Below, piece by piece: positions 29,248 to 36,695 of a stretch of 38,365 bases of DNA. The position numbers and the translations under genes were made by a program. Below the pieces are notes generated by a model. It was not told the origin of the DNA and ran no database searches. It saw nothing but the letters and a program-made list of their open reading frames with translations. Every line of letters begins with the position of its first letter. The first letter of the stretch is position 1. The stretch is from assembly GCA_945915085.1 (NCBI GenBank), contig CAMEET010000007.1:1-38365 (forward strand), read 5' to 3'. Source of the stretch: an uncultured Treponema sp. GTDB lineage: Bacteria > Spirochaetota > Spirochaetia > Treponematales > Treponemataceae.

Positions 29248-30313
29248 TATTCTGTTTCTCCTTGTTTTGTGCAGTCACAAATTGAATGAAGTAATCTTCA
29301 AGGGTTTTGTGAGGTCCTTCTAAATGCATTCTGCCACGAGCCCGTGCATTATCCCTGCGGACTGTATACATTGAATAAAAATCACGATAATCAAGACCTG
29401 CATCGGCTTTGACGTGTTCGCCCAAAAACTTGGAAACTTCATCACGACCAATTGCCGGAATTCCTTTTGTTCTGAGGATTGTACGTAAAGTTTGAATTTG
29501 TTCTGTGGAAATGCCGAACAAAAATTCTTCCATAGCCTGAGTAACGCCTGTGTCACCCATTTTTTCTTTGATAAAGCGAATCCATTCTTCATTCATCTGC
29601 ATGGAAATCAAAAGCAGTTCGCTTGTTCCCATCATAGTTCCAAAAGCTGGAGCTAATTTTCGTCGGGCTGTCCAGACAGCCTGTAAAATCGGAGCAATGT
29701 TTTCTGAAGCTTGATCGTTCCAATGTTCCCACAAAAGCAGTAAAGAAAGCGCCCATTCTCTGCGGAATTCTATAGGTTGGTCAGAATCTGAAATCAAGTT
29801 TAAATAAACATCTTCTACAAGAAGCGAGAACATTGACATGTTAGTTTCTGTGTCGAAAGCTTTTGAAAGCGAATCGTATTCAGGTCCAAGGTGTTTTGCA
29901 AATTTAGCCAAATCTGAAAGTGTGTGAGTTTTTGTTACCAGAAGACTTTTTCCAAGAATTGCTTTGGAAGGAAGGCGGAGCATGCGATCTCCATCATCTT
30001 TGTGTTTGATTAAAGATTCAATCAAGTTTGCACGTGTTCTTGTTCCTCCTGCAAGTTCCCGGCGTTCTAGAAGTGAAGGGAATTTTGCAACAGAACCGGC
30101 AATATTTTCCATATCAATAATTCTGTTTAAAAATAATTCATATCGTTCCTTATCATTTTGAAGAAGGAGAGGCATGATTTGATTGAGTAAATCTCTTTGT
30201 TTTTGAGTAAAAACTTCGGCTTTTTCGGCTTCTTCGCGTTTGCTGATTTCAGCAGGTTCAATAAAAGCGTTTATGTCAACCTGTTCAAACTCATTAGTTT
30301 CTTTGATATCCAT
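29225..30313 (-). CDS. Conserved-looking protein of unknown function
   Basis: A 362 aa protein without signal peptide or membrane segment and rich in predicted helix. Notable stretches are KQRDLLNQIMPLLLQNDKER, EFRREWALSLLLLWEHWND and the C-terminal RDNARARGRMHLEGPHKTLE. I recognise no family. It is the first gene of a minus-strand unit and overlaps the XRE-cupin gene by 23 bases, so the two are made together. No ribosome-binding site is obvious before the ATG (an A-run). Confidence 0.75.
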   Translation of the reverse strand: MDIKETNEFEQVDINAFIEPAEISKREEAEKAEVFTQKQRDLLNQIMPLLLQNDKERYELFLNRIIDMENIAGSVAKFPSLLERRELAGGTRTRANLIESLIKHKDDGDRMLRLPSKAILGKSLLVTKTHTLSDLAKFAKHLGPEYDSLSKAFDTETNMSMFSLLVEDVYLNLISDSDQPIEFRREWALSLLLLWEHWNDQASENIAPILQAVWTARRKLAPAFGTMMGTSELLLISMQMNEEWIRFIKEKMGDTGVTQAMEEFLFGISTEQIQTLRTILRTKGIPAIGRDEVSKFLGEHVKADAGLDYRDFYSMYTVRRDNARARGRMHLEGPHKTLEDYFIQFVTAQNKEKQNNDTFAKD

Positions 30314-30415
30314 TTTTTTAATCTTTTAGTGTTTGCAGAATAATCTGGCAGTTTTTTTAAATGATTTTTTATAAATCATAGGAATTTTTTTCAAAAAAAA
30401 AACTCGTGAATTTAT

Positions 30416-30443
30416 ATTATAATTCATATTTTTGATTTGTCTA
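30416..30443 (-). promoter_or_regulatory. Promoter of the 29225-30313 gene unit
   Basis: On the minus strand TAGACA (30438-30443), 16 bases, TATAAT (30416-30421). The -10 is perfect. The leader of about 95 bases contains the hairpin ATGATTT-N5-AAATCAT (30361-30379). Confidence 0.6.
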
Positions 30444-30514
30444 GTCGATAATTAAGTAATAATGTAATTTTTTTGTCTATAGAGTCAAGTTAGGGTTTTA
30501 GATTTTAAACCGTG

Positions 30515-30622
30515 GCAAGGATTGTAAGGGCTGGCGAAGCCAGTTCCGAAGCGTAGCGAAGGAATGGAGGCGCTTTGACGCCGGAACCCAGAAAAGCCTG
30601 TTTTTTGCGAAGCAAAAAGCCA
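30515..30622. repeat. GCGAAGC-hairpin repeat element, copy A
   Basis: A GC-rich island in AT-rich intergenic DNA. It is a string of hairpins: CTGGC-GAA-GCCAG (30531-30543), TTCC/GGAA (30544-30564), GGCG/CGCC (30569-30582) and TTTTTGC-GAA-GCAAAAA (30602-30618). The heptamer GCGAAGC occurs in two of them. The layout parallels the element at 32061-32223, which suggests a dispersed repeat family. No coding function. Confidence 0.6.
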
Positions 30623-30703
30623 CCCAAAATAAAAAAAAGAAAAAACTCAACATTTGACATAATAAAAATAAATTTAGGAAAATTAAAAAAAGGAAAGGGC
30701 AGT

Positions 30704-32047
30704 ATGAAAAGTAGAATTGTGGCAATTTGTTTGTTTTTAGGATTTAGTGTTTTTGGGGGAAGTTTTGTTTATTCTCAAACGCAGAATGAAACGCAAGCTC
30801 AAGGTGAAAACGAAGGAAATCAGAAAATCATTTTTACTCCTAAGCAGCAGGAACTGAGGATTTCGGCAAATGACATTAAACTTATTGAGGATAAGGAAAA
30901 TGGCGGTTATCATCTTTATGTAAAAAAGAATCCAAAAGTGAATTCGATTCTTCTTACTGAAACTACAAAAGATCCTCTTGGTAAAAATGACAGTTATGCA
31001 TATCGTGCAAAAGAATATAATCCGATTAATGGTGATGAAATCAGATATCTTGATGGAAAAAAACTTGAATCTGAAGGTGCTAAATATAGTCTTGTGGATT
31101 CCACTGTTGAAAAAACTGATTTTTTTGGTGATGCATTTCATATTTATATTCCAAAAACTGTTGTTTATGGATATGAATGGTCACGACATGGCGAAGTGGA
31201 ACTTGGAAAAGGAACTTTTATCAATATTCGTTCTTTTGAAAAACCTTACGCTGATTATTCTGGTGATTATATGGATAGTCCTTTTATGTTTGATTTGAAA
31301 GTTTTCAAAAAAACTGTAAAAACTGTCAGAAAAGAATTAAAAAAAGTTGAAAAAAAGGAGATTCCGCAGCCTGTTGAAGAACCTGAAGTTTTGGATGAAC
31401 TTGAAGAATTGGAAGAACCGGAAGTGCTTGAAGAGGTGATTTTGACGGATAATTACAATCCTGTTGCGAGTGAAAAATTTTCTGAAATTTCAAAGGAAAT
31501 GTTATATTCAAAAGGGCCTGAAACATTAATAGAAGATATTGGTAAAATTCTTGAAACTTTTGTAAAAGCTGAAAAACTGGATATTGTTTTTGCGATTGAC
31601 GCAACTGGAAGTATGAAAGATGATATTGATAAACTTCGTGCGGATTTGATTCCTGAAATCAAGAGAATTTTTTCTAAGGAAAATGATGTGCGCATTGCTG
31701 TGTTATTTTACAGAGATTATGGTGATACTTTTAAATATATGGATTTACCAGTTAAATGTTTTGATTTCACACGGAATTTTGAAACTTTTAAAGAGCAGCT
31801 TTATTCTATAAAAATTTTGGGAAGAGAAGGCGGCGATATTCCAGAAGCTGTGTATGAAGCAATGTTTGCTGCAAGTGAGTTTTACAAATGGCGCGGAGAT
31901 GCGCAAAAGGAAATTATTTTGATTGGGGATGCGGAACCTCATCCTGTACCGCGCGGAACTGGAAAATATTCAAAAGATTATGTTATGGCTGTAGCAGACA
32001 GCAGAAATATCAAAATTCATTCGATTTTGCTGCCGCAGGATTATTAA
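30704..32047 (+). CDS. Secreted VWA-domain protein
   Basis: A 447 aa protein with a signal peptide at residues 1-24 (KSRIVAICLFLGFSVFGGSF). The middle has a low-complexity acidic stretch (EVLDELEELEEPEVLEE, about residues 228-244). A von Willebrand A domain occupies about 293-447: the metal site reads D299-A-T-G-S303, a variant of DxSxS, with GREGGDIPEAVYEAM further on and GDAEPHP near the end. It probably binds a protein or metal outside the inner membrane. The start at 30704 is set by GGAAAGGG and the signal peptide; an upstream in-frame codon at 30575 lies in the repeat and is rejected. It ends just before repeat B. Confidence 0.8.
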   Translation: MKSRIVAICLFLGFSVFGGSFVYSQTQNETQAQGENEGNQKIIFTPKQQELRISANDIKLIEDKENGGYHLYVKKNPKVNSILLTETTKDPLGKNDSYAYRAKEYNPINGDEIRYLDGKKLESEGAKYSLVDSTVEKTDFFGDAFHIYIPKTVVYGYEWSRHGEVELGKGTFINIRSFEKPYADYSGDYMDSPFMFDLKVFKKTVKTVRKELKKVEKKEIPQPVEEPEVLDELEELEEPEVLEEVILTDNYNPVASEKFSEISKEMLYSKGPETLIEDIGKILETFVKAEKLDIVFAIDATGSMKDDIDKLRADLIPEIKRIFSKENDVRIAVLFYRDYGDTFKYMDLPVKCFDFTRNFETFKEQLYSIKILGREGGDIPEAVYEAMFAASEFYKWRGDAQKEIILIGDAEPHPVPRGTGKYSKDYVMAVADSRNIKIHSILLPQDY

Positions 32048-32060
32048 ATTGAGTAATGTG

Positions 32061-32223
32061 AGGTCTGTCCCCTTTTTTTGGGGTTTTAGGGGCGAAGCCC
32101 CTAGAAGAAGGGGTAGCGGCCAACGTAGTGGACGCGAGGGGAAGGCTTTCCCCTCCTGAATTTTTTGTAATTGTATTTTTCCGCAAACTCGAAAAACAGG
32201 TGCAAAAAAAAGGGGACAGACCT
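32061..32223. repeat. Inverted-repeat element, copy B (GGGGACAGACC ends)
   Basis: A 163-base unit bounded by a perfect 19-bp inverted repeat, AGGTCTGTCCCC plus seven T (32061-32079) and its complement (32205-32223). Inside are the hairpins AGGGGC-GAA-GCCCCT (32088-32102), GCGGCCA/TGGACGC with one mismatch (32116-32135) and AGGGGAA-GGCT-TTCCCCT (32137-32154). No transposase is encoded, so if mobile it is non-autonomous. The GGGGACAGACC type of end is found next to REP-associated Y1 transposases in other bacteria; that link is from memory. Confidence 0.7.
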
Positions 32224-32254
32224 TGCATTATAGCGAGTTTTGGAAAATTCTGTT

Positions 32255-32273
32255 AAAAAGGGGTCAGACCTTG
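32255..32273. repeat. Third copy of the GGGG(A/T)CAGACC end sequence
   Basis: AAAAAGGGGTCAGACCTTG repeats the right end of the preceding element 50 bases further on, with GTCAG in place of GACAG. It may be a solo end or the remnant of a second element. Confidence 0.6.
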
Positions 32274-32299
32274 ATTGAACTCAAAAAAATTGGGTTGTC

Positions 32300-32328
32300 T
32301 TGAAAATATATTTTTTTTCTGCTAAGAT
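32300..32328 (+). promoter_or_regulatory. Promoter of the queuosine-precursor transporter
   Basis: TTGAAA (32300-32305), 17 bases, TAAGAT (32323-32328), with TGC directly before the -10 as an extended element. Transcription would start near 32335, giving a leader of about 275 bases. Confidence 0.5.
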
Positions 32329-32334
32329 TTTGTC

Positions 32335-32610
32335 AACTCATTAAAAGACAGTTCGAAGTCCTTCCTGTCGTTAAACAAAACCAGGTCAAATTCAAAATTT
32401 TTTGCATCCTTATTTTAATCATTGCTGTTGAATTTCAGAATTATTTTAAGTTGATGTAAATTCCCTTTTTGTGCGATTGGAATCTCCCTGTCAAAACGGA
32501 TGAAAAGTTTTGTTTTCTCTATGCAATTTTGCGGGAAAATCTTTTTTTTCATCTTAAATCTGTAGAAGTTTTTTTTATTTTTCTGCAGAAAACATATCAG
32601 GAGGTTACGT
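32335..32610 (+). promoter_or_regulatory. Long structured leader of the queuosine-precursor transporter
   Basis: No gene is seen here. Near the predicted 5' end is a small hairpin, GACAG (32347-32351) with CTGTC (32365-32369), a 13-base loop, then an A-rich tail GTTAAACAAAACCAGG. That layout recalls class I preQ1 riboswitches, but the loop lacks the conserved AGC and I find no convincing second pairing. Near the 3' end CTGTAGAA (32560-32567) pairs with TTCTGCAG (32581-32588), 10 bases before the AGGAGG ribosome-binding site at 32599-32604. Confidence 0.35.
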
Positions 32611-33306
32611 ATGAATGAGTTATTGTTGGTTTTATCTTTATTGATTTCTTTTGGTTCCACAGTTTTATTTTTGAAGCTGTTTGGAAAAAGCGGTCTTTTT
32701 GCGTGGATTGGTATTTGTGCGGTCTTTGCAAATGTGGAAGTGTTGATTTTGGTTCATGCATTTGGTATGGATCAGACTCTTGGAAACACTCTTTTTGCTT
32801 CTAGTTTTCTTGCCACTGATATTTTGAGTGAATTATATGGAAAAAAAGAAGCTAATAAAGGTGTGCTTGTGGGAATCATCACTACTATCCTGTTTATTTT
32901 GCTTTCGACTATGTGGATTAATTATGTTCCGGCTGAAGGCGACTGGGCTATGCCTTTTGTAAAGCAGCTTTTTGCAAATACTCCAAGGGTTTTGATTGCA
33001 AGTCTTGTGTCTTATGCTGTTTCTGAAGCTTTTGATGTTTGGCTTTATCATAAATGGTGGGATTTTACTGAAAAAAGGTTTGGTAATAAGGATAAATGTT
33101 TGTGGTTTAGAAATAATTTTTCAACTCTGTTTTCGCAGCTTGTAAACATTGTGATTTTTAATTTCGGTGCATTTCTGGGAATTTATTCTTTGTCTCAGCT
33201 ACTTTCTATTACGCTTGCCTGCTATGTTATCTACATTGTTACAAGTCTGCTTGATACGCCGTTTATTTATCTTGCAAAAAAGATTGCTAAGGAAAAAACT
33301 ATTTAA
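32611..33306 (+). CDS. Queuosine-precursor transporter (VUT / YhhQ family)
   Basis: Integral membrane protein of 231 aa with about six hydrophobic segments. The family motif FASSFLATDILSELYGKKEA is at about residues 62-81, and SLLDTPFIYL lies near the C terminus. Members import queuine or preQ precursors for tRNA modification. AGGAGG six bases before the ATG fixes the start. It stands alone, downstream of repeat B and upstream of the leu attenuator. The pairing with mnmE nearby (another tRNA wobble-base enzyme) is probably coincidence. Confidence 0.85.
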   Translation: MNELLLVLSLLISFGSTVLFLKLFGKSGLFAWIGICAVFANVEVLILVHAFGMDQTLGNTLFASSFLATDILSELYGKKEANKGVLVGIITTILFILLSTMWINYVPAEGDWAMPFVKQLFANTPRVLIASLVSYAVSEAFDVWLYHKWWDFTEKRFGNKDKCLWFRNNFSTLFSQLVNIVIFNFGAFLGIYSLSQLLSITLACYVIYIVTSLLDTPFIYLAKKIAKEKTI

Positions 33307-33382
33307 TGAAAATTCAGTTTTTAGGCGGTTGAAACCGGGAAGTCGGGAATGTTTACAAAAATCGATAAACTCGTTAAAGTTG

Positions 33383-33411
33383 TTGACTAAAAATTAAAAA
33401 TATTGTAGTTT
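33383..33411 (+). promoter_or_regulatory. Putative leu promoter
   Basis: TTGACT (33383-33388), 17 bases, TAGTTT (33406-33411). The predicted start is at about 33418, the A of the leader-peptide ATG, so the leader peptide may be translated from a leaderless transcript; no ribosome-binding site precedes it. Confidence 0.5.
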
Positions 33412-33417
33412 GTAATT

Positions 33418-33471
33418 ATGAAAACACTAAACCTACTACTATTATCATTTTTCTCAAATTTTCGTGACTGA
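33418..33471 (+). CDS. leu operon leader peptide
   Basis: A 17 aa open frame, MKTLNLLLLSFFSNFRD, with five leucines, four of them in a run. Four are CTA, a codon that is rare in the surrounding genes, and one is TTA. It lies 41 bases ahead of an intrinsic terminator, which stands before leuA. In the attenuator model a ribosome stalled for charged Leu-tRNA lets the downstream RNA refold and read through; full translation lets the terminator form. Pairing segments are present: AACACTA (33423-33429) with TAGTGTT (33476-33482), and CTAAAC (33427-33432) with GTTTAG (33484-33489). Its smallness keeps it out of routine annotation. Confidence 0.85.
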   Translation: MKTLNLLLLSFFSNFRD

Positions 33472-33511
33472 AGGGTAGTGTTAGTTTAGTTTTATAAATT
33501 AATGAAATTAC

Positions 33512-33547
33512 AAGACCTGTTGCAGTTGCGACGGGTCTTTTTTTTTT
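33512..33547 (+). terminator. Leu attenuator terminator
   Basis: AGACCTGTTGC (33513-33523) pairs over 11 bases with GCGACGGGTCT (33528-33538) around AGTT, with two wobbles. Ten T follow from 33538. CTGAAGGGT (33468-33476), which overlaps the leader stop codon, can pair with ACCTGTTGCAG (33515-33525) with two bulges as a possible antiterminator. Confidence 0.88.
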
Positions 33548-33563
33548 GTGTGGAGGAAATAAC

Positions 33564-35249
33564 ATGAAAGTAAATGGAAAGTACAAACCTTTTGAGAGTG
33601 TTCCAAAGTTTAACAGAACATGGCCTGAAAAAACTATTACTAAGGCTCCAATTTGGTGTTCGGTTGATTTGAGGGATGGAAATCAGGCACTGGTAAATCC
33701 TATGGGAGTGGAACAGAAACTTGAGTTTTTTGATTTGCTTGTAAAACTTGGTTTCAAAGAAATTGAAGTTGGTTTTCCATCGGCTTCTGATACTGAATTT
33801 AATTTTATGCGCCGATTAATCGAAGAAAATCATGTTCCTGAGGATGTAAAACTTCAGGTTTTGTGTCAGGCTCGCGAGCATCTTATCAAAAGGACTTTTG
33901 AATCTCTGAAAGGCTGCAAAAAGGCTATTTTCCATTTGTATAATTCTACTTCTCCAGCTCAAAGAAATTATACTTTCGGAAAATCAAAAGAAGAAATCAA
34001 GCAAATTGCGATTGACGGAATTCGCTGTGTAAAATCTTGTCTGAGCATGAGTGAAGGTACAGAAATTCAGCTGGAATATTCGCCGGAAAGTTTTTCTACT
34101 ACTGAAATTGATTATGCTCTGGAAGTGTGCGAAGCTGTTGTAAAAGAATGGGGCGATGCAGCTGATGAAAATCATAAGGTGATTTTGAATCTGCCTACGA
34201 CTGTGGAATGTGCTTTGCCAAATCAGTTTGCTGACCAGATTGAATATTTCTGCCAGCATATTTCAAATCGTGAAAATCTTATCATTTCTCTGCACAATCA
34301 TAATGACCGTGGTGAGGGTGTTGCACAGTGTGAACTTGGTTTGCTTGCTGGTGCTGACCGTGTGGAAGGTTGTCTTTTTGGAAATGGTGAACGTACTGGA
34401 AATCTTGATATTGTAAATGTTGGTTTGAATATGTTTACTCAGGGTATTGATCCTGAACTTGATTTTTCAAATGTTCCAAAAATCGCTGAAGAATATCAGA
34501 AATTGACTGGAATGCCGATTTATGAACGCATGCCTTATGTTGGCGAACTTGTTTTCACGGCTTTTTCTGGTTCTCATCAGGATGCAATTCGCAAAGGAAT
34601 GGCTGCGCGTGTTAATATGGCAGAAAATGCTGTTTGGGATGTGCCATATCTGACAATCGATCCGCATGATATTGGACGACAGTACGAAGGCATTATCAGA
34701 ATTAACAGTCAGAGTGGAAAAGGCGGTGCTGCTTATATTCTCGAAAAAGATTACGGAATTATTGCTCCAAAAGCTATGCATCCGTTTATCGGAAATGTTG
34801 TAAAATCAAAAGCAGATTCTTTGCAGCGTGAAATTTCAAATCAGGAAGTTTACGAAGCGTTTGAAAAGGCTTGGCTTTCGACAGTTTCTCCTTTGAATGT
34901 AAAAGATTTGACAGAACGTCATATTGAAGGTGAACGTGGTTCTGGAGAAACAGAACAGGTAGCTTGTATGGCAACAGTCACTTGGGAAGGCAAAACTTAT
35001 GCAATCACTGGAAATGGAAATGGTCCGCTTGATGCATTTGTAAACGCTATAAAACAAACTCCTGCTCCAAAATTCAATATTGTATCTTTCCATGAACACT
35101 CAATTGGTCAAGGTTCAGATACAAAAGCTATGGCTTATGTTCACATTACAAAAGAAAATGGTGATGATGCATGGGGCGTTGGTGTAAGTTCGAACGTTGG
35201 TCGTGCCGGAGTTGCCGCTGTGGTAAGTGCTATAAATTTTAAAGCTTAG
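33564..35249 (+). CDS. leuA: 2-isopropylmalate synthase
   Basis: First enzyme of leucine synthesis: condenses acetyl-CoA with 2-oxoisovalerate. The 561 aa protein is of the long (yeast/actinobacterial) class. The N terminus has APIWCSVDLRDGNQAL with the metal-binding Asp, and LHNHNDRGEGVAQCELG near residue 250 provides the HxH metal ligands. The C-terminal domain, about 425-561, with GNGNGPLDAFVNAIKQ and GQGSDTKAMAYV, is the leucine-feedback domain. The start at 33564 is set by GGAGG; an in-frame codon at 33546 lies in the T-run end. Control is by both feedback and the attenuator upstream. No other leu gene follows; the next gene is convergent. Confidence 0.95.
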   Translation: MKVNGKYKPFESVPKFNRTWPEKTITKAPIWCSVDLRDGNQALVNPMGVEQKLEFFDLLVKLGFKEIEVGFPSASDTEFNFMRRLIEENHVPEDVKLQVLCQAREHLIKRTFESLKGCKKAIFHLYNSTSPAQRNYTFGKSKEEIKQIAIDGIRCVKSCLSMSEGTEIQLEYSPESFSTTEIDYALEVCEAVVKEWGDAADENHKVILNLPTTVECALPNQFADQIEYFCQHISNRENLIISLHNHNDRGEGVAQCELGLLAGADRVEGCLFGNGERTGNLDIVNVGLNMFTQGIDPELDFSNVPKIAEEYQKLTGMPIYERMPYVGELVFTAFSGSHQDAIRKGMAARVNMAENAVWDVPYLTIDPHDIGRQYEGIIRINSQSGKGGAAYILEKDYGIIAPKAMHPFIGNVVKSKADSLQREISNQEVYEAFEKAWLSTVSPLNVKDLTERHIEGERGSGETEQVACMATVTWEGKTYAITGNGNGPLDAFVNAIKQTPAPKFNIVSFHEHSIGQGSDTKAMAYVHITKENGDDAWGVGVSSNVGRAGVAAVVSAINFKA

Positions 35250-35264
35250 TTTTATAAAATGTAA

Positions 35265-36695
35265 TCACTTTCCGACACAAAAATTTGCGAAGATGCTGCC
35301 TAAAACGTCATCTGGTGTTACGTCACCTGTAACTTCGCCAAGTGCGTCAAGAGCATCTTCCAAATCTTGAACGACAGCGTCAAGAGTGTAGTTATCGTCG
35401 GCGCTTAAAAGTGCATGTTTTGTACATTCCAAAGCTTCCTGAACTGCTTCTTTTTGACGTGCCGAACCTAATCCTGCCTGTTCGCGTTCTGTTGAAAGAC
35501 CAGAAGTAAGAATTTTTGCCATTTTATCAAAAAGTTCTCTTAATCCGTCACCGTTTTTTGCAGAAATAAAAACGACTGGAGTTTGGTTATCATTTGTTTT
35601 CTTTAAAATTTCCTGAAAATCTAAACTTTCATGAAGGTCGGAGGTGTTTTTTGATTTTTGTATTTCATCTGCTTTATCTGCTTTGTTGAAAACAATGATA
35701 AGAGGTTCATCACAGTGGCTGATAAATTCTTTATCATCATCACAAAGACCTGCTGTGCAGTCCACAAGATATAAAACCAAATCTGCATCGTTTGCAAGGT
35801 TTTTACTTAGTTCCACACCTTTTGCTTCTATTAAATCTGATGTTTGACGGAGACCTGCAGTGTCAAAAAGCCGCACTGGAATTCCGTTGATGCTTGCCCA
35901 GCTTTCAAGCCAGTCGCGTGTGGTGCCTTCGATATCGCTGACAATCGCACGTTCTTCTTTCAAAACTGCATTGAAAAGTGATGATTTTCCGGCATTTGTT
36001 TTTCCTGCCAGAACAACTCTTGCACCATCCTGATAGAGTTTTTCGCCTTTCCATGAATCCACAAGATTTTGCAGTTTTGTGATTGCTGTTTCTATGTCAG
36101 CTCTGTCAAAAGTGTCTGCAATTGTTTCTTCATCCTCTGGATATTCTATTTCAACTTCGATGGCGGCAAGTGTATCGATTATCAGTTTTTTGATGGAATC
36201 AATTTGATTAAAAAGTTCGCCCGAAAGTCGTCCAGCTGCGTGGGAACGTGAAACATCAGTGTGAGAATCAATAATTTCTTTGACAGCTTCGGCTTTTGTC
36301 AAATCTGTTTTTCCGTTTATATACGCTCGGAAAGTATATTCTCCACGATTTGCCTGTCGAAAACCGCTTTTGAGCATGAGATTTTGAATTGCGGTGACTA
36401 CAGCTGGCCCTCCGTGACAATAAATTTCTACCATATCTTCGCCAGTAAAAGATTTTGGAGATTTATAAACGCCGAGCATCACTTCATCGATTTTTTCTGA
36501 TGCAGAATTTTGAATCCATCCATAAACAAGCGTGTTTCCGTCTGCCTGCAAGAGTGCTTTTGGGCGCGAAAAAACTTTACTTACAAGTTCAATGCAGTTT
36601 TTTCCTGAAACGCGCACTATTCCAAGTGCTGCTGGAGAAAGGGCTGTGGCAATTGAGGAAATTGGTTCTTCTGGTGTATATTGATTTGGTGTCAT
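35265..36695 (-). CDS. mnmE: tRNA modification GTPase MnmE
   Basis: MnmE, with MnmG, installs the cmnm5 group on U34 of certain tRNAs. The 476 aa protein has the N-terminal tetrahydrofolate-binding domain (ALGIVRVSGKNC, GEYTFRAYINGK), a helical region, and a G domain with GKTNAGKSSLFN, DIEGTTRD, DTAGLRQ and NKAD. It ends FCVGK with the conserved cysteine. The ATG overlaps the stop of the upstream gene (ATGA). MnmG is not in the window. It converges with leuA 15 bases away, with no terminator between. Confidence 0.96.
   Translation of the reverse strand: MTPNQYTPEEPISSIATALSPAALGIVRVSGKNCIELVSKVFSRPKALLQADGNTLVYGWIQNSASEKIDEVMLGVYKSPKSFTGEDMVEIYCHGGPAVVTAIQNLMLKSGFRQANRGEYTFRAYINGKTDLTKAEAVKEIIDSHTDVSRSHAAGRLSGELFNQIDSIKKLIIDTLAAIEVEIEYPEDEETIADTFDRADIETAITKLQNLVDSWKGEKLYQDGARVVLAGKTNAGKSSLFNAVLKEERAIVSDIEGTTRDWLESWASINGIPVRLFDTAGLRQTSDLIEAKGVELSKNLANDADLVLYLVDCTAGLCDDDKEFISHCDEPLIIVFNKADKADEIQKSKNTSDLHESLDFQEILKKTNDNQTPVVFISAKNGDGLRELFDKMAKILTSGLSTEREQAGLGSARQKEAVQEALECTKHALLSADDNYTLDAVVQDLEDALDALGEVTGDVTPDDVLGSIFANFCVGK

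Noticed and set aside
30575..30703. Longer N terminus of the VWA protein
   Set aside because: It would be coded by repeat A and would bury the signal peptide; GGAAAGGG fits the ATG at 30704.
32010..32228. 72 aa minus-strand frame across repeat B
   Set aside because: It reads through hairpins of the repeat, has no ribosome-binding site and no protein-like composition.
32347..32385. Candidate class I preQ1 riboswitch aptamer
   Set aside because: The stem, last loop C and A-rich tail fit, but the loop lacks the conserved AGC and only a three-base second pairing could be drawn, so it is not called as a riboswitch.
33307..33382. Small hairpin CGGT-TGAA-ACCG after the transporter gene
   Set aside because: Only four pairs and no T-run; not enough to call a terminator.
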